Source of the DNA: Siphonodentalium dalli
Taxonomy: Eukaryota; Mollusca; Scaphopoda; Gadilida; Siphonodentaliidae
DNA: 64,000 nt
Reading direction: 5' to 3'
NCBI GenBank assembly: GCA_032622095.1
Contig: CP136069.1
Location: forward strand, 126,933,450 to 126,997,449
In this document: piece by piece, positions 52,201 through 61,200 of the stretch
How the letters are laid out: each line of letters begins with the position of its first letter
Position numbering within the stretch: the stretch's first letter is position 1
Notes under the pieces: generated by a model
Told to the model about the DNA's origin: nothing
What the model saw: only the letters and a program-made list of their open reading frames with translations
The model's database searches: none
Translations under genes and position numbers: made by a program

Positions 52201-55200
52201 GAACCCCTTAAAAAACAAATGTTGTGTACAATATGTGACCAACGAATGGCCAACCATCTCTCATGCAGATATTCGATTTGATGATGATTTTTTTGTGTTG
52301 CAAAGTATTTCATTTTACCTGACCATGATGTAAGATTCCATTTCAGCTTTCAGCCAATCTAACAAACACATGGTAACTCTTACCGAGGAGGATGAAACTA
52401 AATCAAAACGCTTTGAAAGCGAAAATCAATTGTTCAATCGCAGAAATGTTGAAATCACAAGCATTTTCAAACGCAATTGCACAGAATTAAACTCTCAATT
52501 GCATAATCTCATTAGCGAATTCCAAAGATACTGTTACGTAATAATAAATCGCGCCAGCGACCTGAGCCCACGCCTACTTCATTAAACAAAATATATAACT
52601 TTAAATCCGCCTGACTTCGACGAAGTCTTCTGGTCCCAAACCAGATAAATACTGAATTCCAAGCTTCAATTGATTGACAATTAGCAAGCTCTACTGAAAG
52701 AGCAGTGTGATATATAATTATATATCTGATCCAACTACCAATTTTCCTACATATCTGACTTCTAAGCTGATAATAAACGCTCTTTATTACTGAACCCCTT
52801 CAAAAAATGCTGTGTGCAATATGGTGACCAACCAATGACCAACCATATCTCAAATATTCGATTAGATAATGATTTTTTGGGTTCTTTAAACATATTTTAT
52901 TTGTATATCGAATAATACAAAAGGGATTGGGGACAAGTTACAAAACTTACTTTGCCCCTCTCCCTGTATATTTTTTGTGTTTCAAAGTATTTCATTTTAC
53001 AAACGTAATTGCACAGAATTAAACTCTCAATTGCATAATCTCATTATCAAATTCCAAAGATACCTTTACGTAATAAATCGCATCAGCGACTTGAGCCTGT
53101 GCCTACTTTTTTTTTCTTTTCAAAACAATATAACTTTAAATCCGCCTGACTTCCACGAAGTCATCTGGTGTCAAGCCCAGATCAAGACTGAGGGAGTTAA
53201 ACAAAGTCAAAACAACTCAGTAACATTTGTGTAATTAACAAAGAGACAGAGTATAAGCCGTAGAGTAATTGGTAGTTAATTAACACCTCCCTTACCCAAC
53301 AGGAAGACTTATTTAGTCTTCCACTAATCTTCCCTAAGTCTTCATGTATACTGAATAGTCTTCAAATGGACAATGAAGACTAAATTGTCTTCCTGATTTG
53401 CAATTGAAGATTAATTTTAGAAGACATAATGAGAAGAAGATTAATTTTGAAAGACTAAGTGCAAATGGCAGATTAAGTTTGGAAGACTAATTGAGTCGAA
53501 GCTTAATTCTGGAAGACTAGGTGAGATGAAGACTAATTTTTGGAAGACCTAATTGAGTCGAAGCTTAATTTTTTAAGACTAGGTGAGAAGAAGATTAATT
53601 TTGGAAGACTATTAGCTTAGTCTTCCAAGATTAATTTTGGAAGACTAAATAGAGTTTGAAGCTTAGTGAAGAAGACTTGTTTCTATGGCATATATGATGT
53701 CATTTGTGATGTCATTTGAAACTAACACTCTGGCAGCAATTGGAGCGAACAAGTCAAATTTTATTTGGCTCCATTAGTTCCTTGTTGACAGAGCATCTAC
53801 ACGAGTGAGTTGTGCGGTCGCGACCCCGGTTGTAACTGCCCTCGTGGAGACGCCAGACTGAGATGGTTTTGGATTAGGCTCAGGACGGATTATGGAGCTA
53901 ATCCCTGAAGCCGCGTTGGCCGCTATACAGAGAAGCCGGTTAGTGGACGCTGTTAGTTGGTCTCTCCAAGCTAACAGGGGCTCTCTGGTTCTCTGTGTAG
54001 AATTCCGGACAGAAGATGCTGGCACCCAGAAATCTTCTGCTGCGAATAGAAACGCCAAGACCCGCTGTACAATGAAGAAGGGGCCTCCCAAGAGAAAGAC
54101 ACCCTCACAGAAAAGAAGGGACGCTGCCAGACGGGCTAAATGGAAGAAGCAGAAGGGGGTGACTGTAGATCGGCCAGTCGCCCCTCCCCGTGTGGTTCAG
54201 CCTTCCGGTGCCACTGCCGGCAGGCCGGAGTTGTCTGAGAGACGCCCAGACGACCCGGCCTGCATGGAGACAGGTGACATCAGACCAGCTAGCAGGGACT
54301 CTGTAGATCGGCCGGAGGTCCCTGCTGTCGGCACAGAGACGAGCGGAAACAGGGATACCACCCCCGATGTTCCTGCCGCCAGTTTCGACGTGGAGATGGA
54401 AACACCACCAAGCCATTCTCCACAAGGGGCGGAATCCACCTTCACCGCCCCTCCGACGCCGAGGTATGAAGAGAGGCCGGCGTCGTCCATCACCAAAGAA
54501 CAGATGGAAAAAGAAAGAGAAAAAATCAAGACAGCGATTGTTACACACCACGCAGCAGGAACAACTTACCATCTCACCAAATACGAATTCTTCCTGCTGC
54601 GAGATCGCCAGCTCTACTTACATCGAGACAAAAATGAAAGAACAACTGGAACAGTAACCGCAAATCCAACACAGACATATGGCAAATTCACACTGGCCTA
54701 TTCGAAACATCCACGACCACCAGAAAAAAGAAAATGAACATAAAGAATCTCCAAATTGCTATCTTTTTTTCATTTTTTTTCTTATTATTTCTCTAATAAA
54801 ATCAAAATCATGAGGGATTAAGGAAAGGGCCCTTCGGCCCTTTCGACAATCCCGGGGCTAGCTACCCCAAACAACCCAATTAAAAAAAAAAAACTAACAG
54901 TTATTGACAGACTTCACTGCAAAAGGTGTTAACATACTCTGCTCTCATAAAAATTCATACTGGAATGGTTCAAAGAAGTAATTTTTACTATTGACTGTCC
55001 TGTTTATTGTAGAAATTATTGGAGGTAAGTGCATGCATATGTAAAATGATGAAATTTAACAGTAAGTCTGCTTGAGAGATAGACAAATTTGGAACATATA
55101 GACAAGATGGTCAATAGACTCAAATTCATTGTATATGATTATACAAAACCATTGTTCAAGAATCTTTAAAAAGGCTGGGACACTGCATGACACTGAATAT

Positions 55201-58200
55201 TTTTCAAATTTTAATTATATTATATTAAATTATTACACATTGGCCTATAACTATATATTTATAGTCCAATTTTAATAATTTACAGTCCTTACATGTACCT
55301 CGATCTTATTATGATATATTGAATTTATGAATATTGTTTCAGAAATGTTGCAATACTAGATGACCATGCATCTATACAATCTATGTAATGTAACAGCTAG
55401 GTTTGAATGTTTTCTCCACTAATATGAGGCCCGTTTTATACGCGCCAAACACGGGTCGCGCTATCTTCCCCTGGCTCGACATTGGCGTGTCTCTGGATCG
55501 TGTTACGTTTGTTTGATTTATACGTCGAGTCAGTCAGCACTTGCTGTAATCGTATATTTCGAACAATTTTAGCATTTCTGATACAAAATGCCTTCGGCTA
55601 TAATCATTTCCGCTATAGGGTCCTCTGATAATGCACTATAAACTGGCCCTCTATATACAGTGCATGAATCTCATAATTTACGCTTTCGTTGATTTCCAAA
55701 TCGGGATCTTGTCATTCATTTCCTTTGAACCTTCGAATATATATCTCTGCAATATATATTTATTCCCAACTTTCGCGAAACGTCGTTTGTCAGTCGATAT
55801 ATGCATGTCCCCGTAGTACCATACAATTGCCTTCAATGTATATTTTACAACGGCCAAGAGTTAGCACGTCTGTGGCCCGACGCTGTTTTATACGACGTGC
55901 CAGACACGGGTCGCGCTAGGATGACTCAAGAGATAATGTAATGACGCCAAAAACTTCAAATTGTGCATGCTCTCTGCCAAAGGGGTCCCAAATGGAGAAT
56001 GGTTTTCCCTGAATCATCTTAGCGCGACCCGTGTTTAGCACGTCGTATAAAACAGCATCGAGCCCCAGACGTGTAGCAAGTTGGTACCAGACGTGTAGCA
56101 CGTCGGGTCGTGCCAGAGAAATTCTGACGCGCCAGTTGGTTTTATACGTCGTGCTCCAATCGCGCTATCTTGGACTTTGTCATTTCCACACTATAATTAG
56201 CCTGGTGCGACCCGTGTCTGGCTCGACATATAAAATGGGCCTCAAAGATTCAGGGTTTGTGCAGGGGAGGGGGCAGAGAGTAACTGTGTTTCTTAAATGT
56301 AAACAATTAAATTACACCAATTTCTGCTGGTATATCATTTTAGACAGCTATCTTTTCCTGCATTTACTGAAAATTACCAGATCCTAACTTTGAGTTTCAG
56401 CATTCAACTTTACCATCTGGCAAGGTTCAGACTAATTTCTAGCTGAGATTTCTTATTATACTGAAGCAGAACCGGGCAGAAACAAATAAGATATAAATAT
56501 GGAAGAATAGATATGTCATATGGTCTTGAATAAACATTCGTTCCAGTATTGTTATTAGTATTGTGTAGTGGTTTGGGCTATTTAGACACTATATAAGTTG
56601 AAACTAAGTAACTTAAAGGGATACTGTACACAGGGATAGACAATTGTTTTATTTACGCCCATTGAAATAACTTTCAAGTTAGATTGTGTTCGTGTTAAAT
56701 GAGTTTCGTATAAACCCAATTTAGCGAAGAAAATATTGATCTTGGAAACAAAAATATTACGATTTCAAACTACGCGCCATGTTTTTGACCTTCACCGGAG
56801 AAGAATCGGGTCGCAGGAAGAAGCGGAAGTTCATTGTTCACGGCTACACTTGACGCCTTCAATCTCTTCCATCGAACAATCTCACTCCCTATACGACACT
56901 TGACGCTTTATGACTCTTGTTTCTTTCTCCTTTTCCGAATCGGTTATAACGGGCCTTTCTTTTGCAGGTAACATGTTTTGTTTGCAACTCAATAATGTTC
57001 GCGAACGGCCGTCAGTAAAAGACACGCAACAGATACGATTTCAAGAACGGTAACTCGTACTTGCATAATTCTCCATTTTATGACTCCAGCCATAAATGAT
57101 TTTATATTAAATAATTCAATTTAACTTTTGTGGTAGCCTGTTAATCGGAACGTTTTCAGGAGACATCATCGACTCAAATTAGTTATTTTAAAATATAATA
57201 TTGATATTAGATCGCTACTGTCACCGGGAATTTATTGAAATTGGGGTACAGTACCTCTTTAATCATCGATAATTTAAGCACAATGTTTTCAGTTTGTGGC
57301 TTTATTTCTCTGTTGATGGCTAATTAACAAACTGAGAAACCAGGGATTAATCTGCATTGTGCTAGAGGTAATTGGCGGCTGAGTAAGCCATACATGTCTC
57401 TATATGAATACATATAAAAGCATGTTGCCAACTAAGGAATTGAATTGAAAATAAGTCTTCAAAACAAGTCTTCGAAGTCGAAGACTAAACCAAGTCTTCA
57501 AAATAAGTCTTCGAAGACTAAAATAAGTCTTCAAAGACTTAGCTCATTTAAATATTTCGCTCCATTCGAAGACTAAGCGAAGACTAAGTAGTCTTTGAAG
57601 ACTTAAAATAGAGCTTCGAAGCTTAATTTTCTCTATTAGGTTCCATGTGAAGACTGTTTTAGTCTTCGGAGTTGAAGACTACATGATCTTCATATTTGAA
57701 GACTTACTGAAGACTAGGGGAAGACTAGTGGAAGACTAATATTTTGGTAAGGGCTTGATTAATGCCTTGTAGTGCCATACGGCCAATGTTATGTTCGTTT
57801 GTGTTCATTGTTTTATATTCAAATAATGCTAATAACTAAAAAAAATAAGACATCAAAGTTGGAAATAACACCACATACACATAGAATGGACCCACACACG
57901 GGGTAGGAACTTCTCCATGAGAAAAGATCCTCTTGTGATTTTCGGTCCAGTTCACTATCGATCCGCGTCCAGTTCACTTGCGAGTTTTTTGTACTTGGTC
58001 GAAAACAGACGTGCTTTACACCATGTACCAAACTACTGTATCGCAATAACCATTTAATAGCGATTAAATTCAAACAAAAGTTAGTCTAGAAGAAGTTTTA
58101 GTTCAAACATATGTGCAAACTTATTTCACCAAAAATCTGTTGCATAGATGTTCGGGTAGTGATCGGATCTTATCAATGGTGAACTGGGACCCATCACTAG

Positions 58201-61200
58201 TGAACTGGAATATTTCTTAAAATGGATAAATTCTACTATTCCACATTTACTTAACAATTTCCAACTAGTATATATTGATAGTTGAGGTAGCTGGCAAGGT
58301 ACATGTATATACAACAAATGAACTGCATACATGTATATATCTCTGTTGCATAAAACTTGCGTTATTTACCATGGGAAATTCCCCAGTGACCTTGACCAGA
58401 TCGGATAAGAACTGGACTGAAGATCTGAAGAATTATCAGCCTCGCGGAGCAGTTCCTACCCCGTGCCACACGCACCCACAAACCAAATTTCACCCTCAGC
58501 TCTATTCCGCGTTTTAGACCTGTGTTCGTTTATGTTCGTTGTTTAGTAGGACCCAGTACGTTTAGGATAATGTGAGACGAGGGTATTACTATTAAATATC
58601 ATCAGGAACAGTAGGTGTACCGCAGAAGACTGAAGCAATTCGCGATCCAACACTGTTTTCATCGTATTGGCATCGTATCAGCAGACCATTAACAAAGACC
58701 ATAACTTGAAGTTTGCTGGGTAGACATTCTACTGCCTAAATGTAAACCTATTTTGGTTGGAGTGGGCTATCGCCCTCCTGATTTTCATAAATTCTTCCCC
58801 AAATTTGAAGAATATATTAATGAAAAGAAATTTATCAGAGATGAAACAATAATTCTTGGTGACTTTAATGTTGATGTATCCGCCAAGAGATTGAACACAC
58901 TTAAGCGGGGTCTTAATTCATTCAAATTAATTTCGGGTTTGACTCAGCTCATCAAATTCCCTATGAGAGTAACAAGTAATTCTTCTACTATAATTGACCT
59001 TATTCTAACCACAGATCAAGGTAAATATGCTCATTCAGGAGTTCTTGACATAGGAATTAGCAACCATAAAGTAATATATGCTGTTCGTAAAAAGTTAAAA
59101 CAGCAAGTTGGCAAACATAATGAAATGAGATTTAGATCTATGAAGAATTATTCCTTCGAAACTTTTCATGAAACCTTAAATAAGTTGGACTGGACTAAAG
59201 TAATTTGCTGTGACGATGTGGAGAAGGCATGGATGTTGTTCAAATGTTTGTTTATTTCTGCTATCGATATTGTAGCTCCCTATGCTGAGGTAAGAGCTAA
59301 GGCCCGAACTGAGCCATGGATGGATGGAGATATTTTGCAGAATATTCGAGATAGGGATAAAGCTCTTCAAAATTTCCGTCGGACTCAAAATGGTATATTC
59401 TATGAAACTTTAATATAAATTTTTGAGAAATAAGATTCAGTACCAAATAAGGAAAGTTAAAGCCACTTATTTTACTAATAAATTAAAGATGAACAAAAAT
59501 AATTCTAAAGCTCTATGGAAGTCTCTTAAAGACCTTCGTGCCCCATCAAAGAAGGGGCGTGGTAGTTCAGGGAATGTTTCACTTAAAATTGGGGATGATA
59601 TTATTTCAGATAAGAAATTGGTCGGTAACGAATTTAATAATTTTTTTACTAATGTGGCTGCTGAACTTGTTGACAAATTACCTGCAGCCAAAGGGAAATA
59701 TGGTAGTGCGTTTATTCACAAATATTATTCTGACAAAGGTGTAAAGCCTAATTCATTTAAACTTAGAGTAGTAGAGGAACAAGAAATTCTGGATATTCTG
59801 CTAAATATGGATCCATCCAAGGCTACAGGGTTGGATCTGATACCAGCAAGGTTTCTTCGAGATGGCGCTTCAGTGATTTCTTCCCCCTTGACACACATTA
59901 TAAATCTGACAATACACTACGGGATCATTCCAAACGATTTGAAAGTTGCAAGAGTGGTTCCCATTTATAAGAAAAATGAAAAAACTTCACCCGGTAATTA
60001 TAGACCGGTCTCCATCCTAAATCTGGCTTCCAAAATCCTGGAGAAAATTGTTTATAAACAAATGGAAGAATACCTAACACAGAATAATTTATTATATGAG
60101 CATCAATCGGGGTTTAGAGCTGGCTTCTCAACCGAATCTACCCTTATTTCTCTCACCGACTCTATTAGAAGGAACATGGATAAAGGATCGCTTACTGGAA
60201 TGGTCTTTATTGACCTCCACTGGCAAAAAGCATTTGACACTGTGAACCATACTATCCTTTTGGACAAATTACGTGCTCTAGGCAGTGATAATAACACCGT
60301 AACATGGTTCTCATCATATCTGTCAGACAGGACCCAAATTACTGACATATGAATATCACGTGTGGTGTCCCTCAAGGGTCAATATTGGGACCTCTTCTGT
60401 TTTTATTATACGTGAACGATGCCGTTGCAGCCGTAAATTGCAAGTTACTACTGTATGCAGATGACTCAGCTTTGATAGTCTCGGGAAATGATTCAAAAGT
60501 GATAGCAGATCAGCTGAGTACTGAATTAACATCACTAAGCCACTGGCTAGTCGACAACAAATTGTCACTTCATTTAGGCAAAACGGAATCCATCTTATTT
60601 GGCTCCAAACGCAAAATTAATAAATGTCCCGAACTTGCAATCTGCTGCAATGGTATCAATATTCAGTCCGTCAAGGAGGTGAAATATCTGGGTGCCTGTC
60701 TCGATGAAAGTCTCACTGGGGAACAAATGGCCAAACAGGTACTAAATAAAGTAACTGCTCGTCTCAAATTTTTATATAGAAAGGCTGACTTTCTAACCCC
60801 TTTCACAAAGAAACTACTTGCTAACTCATTAATTCAATGCCACCTCGATTATGCATCCTCTATTTGGTATAGCTCTTTGAGTAAAACTACCAAAAATAAA
60901 CTACAAATATTTCAAAACAAATTAATCCGGTTTGTTCTGAGCTTGGATAGATTTTCACATATAGGTTATGAAGAGTTTAAAACCATTAAATGGCTTCCGG
61001 TTGAATCCAGAGTTTCCCAAAGAAAGCTGACTATCATGAAAAATATTACAGATGGGAAAGCTCCTACATACCTAAGAGATGGATTCCAATTTTCGAACAC
61101 TCATTGTAAATATAATCTCCGGTCTGGAATCTTTAGATTATCTGTGCCCCATGTTAGGGTATTTGGTTACAATAGCTTTTTCTACACAGGAATCACATTG

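Larger units (their letters stand above)
53289..57753. mobile_element. 4.5-kb element with terminal GAAGACT arrays
   Basis: Ends CCCTTACC (53289) and GGTAAGGG (57753). The first ~380 and last ~330 bases are dense arrays of (T)TAGTCTTC / GAAGACTAA in opposite orientation. The interior holds a polyadenylated retroposon, a CG-rich palindromic element and a TTAA element, but no transposase that I recognise. No target duplication is evident. Large nonautonomous transposon is the simplest reading. Confidence 0.6.
51431..58051. mobile_element. Outer inverted-repeat structure, ~300-bp arms
   Basis: The left arm 51431-51735 and right arm 57754-58051 are inverted and about 90 % identical: TAGTTTGGTACATGGTGTAA, AGCACGTCTGTTTT, CACAAGAGGATCTTTT, GTGGTGTTATTTCCAACTTT, AACGAACATAACATTGGC. 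Between them sit two further inverted-repeat elements end to end (51733-53288 and 53289-57753). A diverged piece of the arm is also at 58437-58548. Confidence 0.85.

Noticed and set aside
54105-54572. 155-codon and 110-codon minus-strand frames opposite the retroposon ORF
   Set aside because: GC-rich antisense shadows of the 281-codon frame; low-complexity translations.
53289-57753. Possibility that the 4.5-kb GAAGACT element is a virus-like (Polinton or LTR) element
   Set aside because: No integrase, polymerase, capsid or LTR signal is visible; ends and arrays fit a plain nonautonomous DNA transposon.
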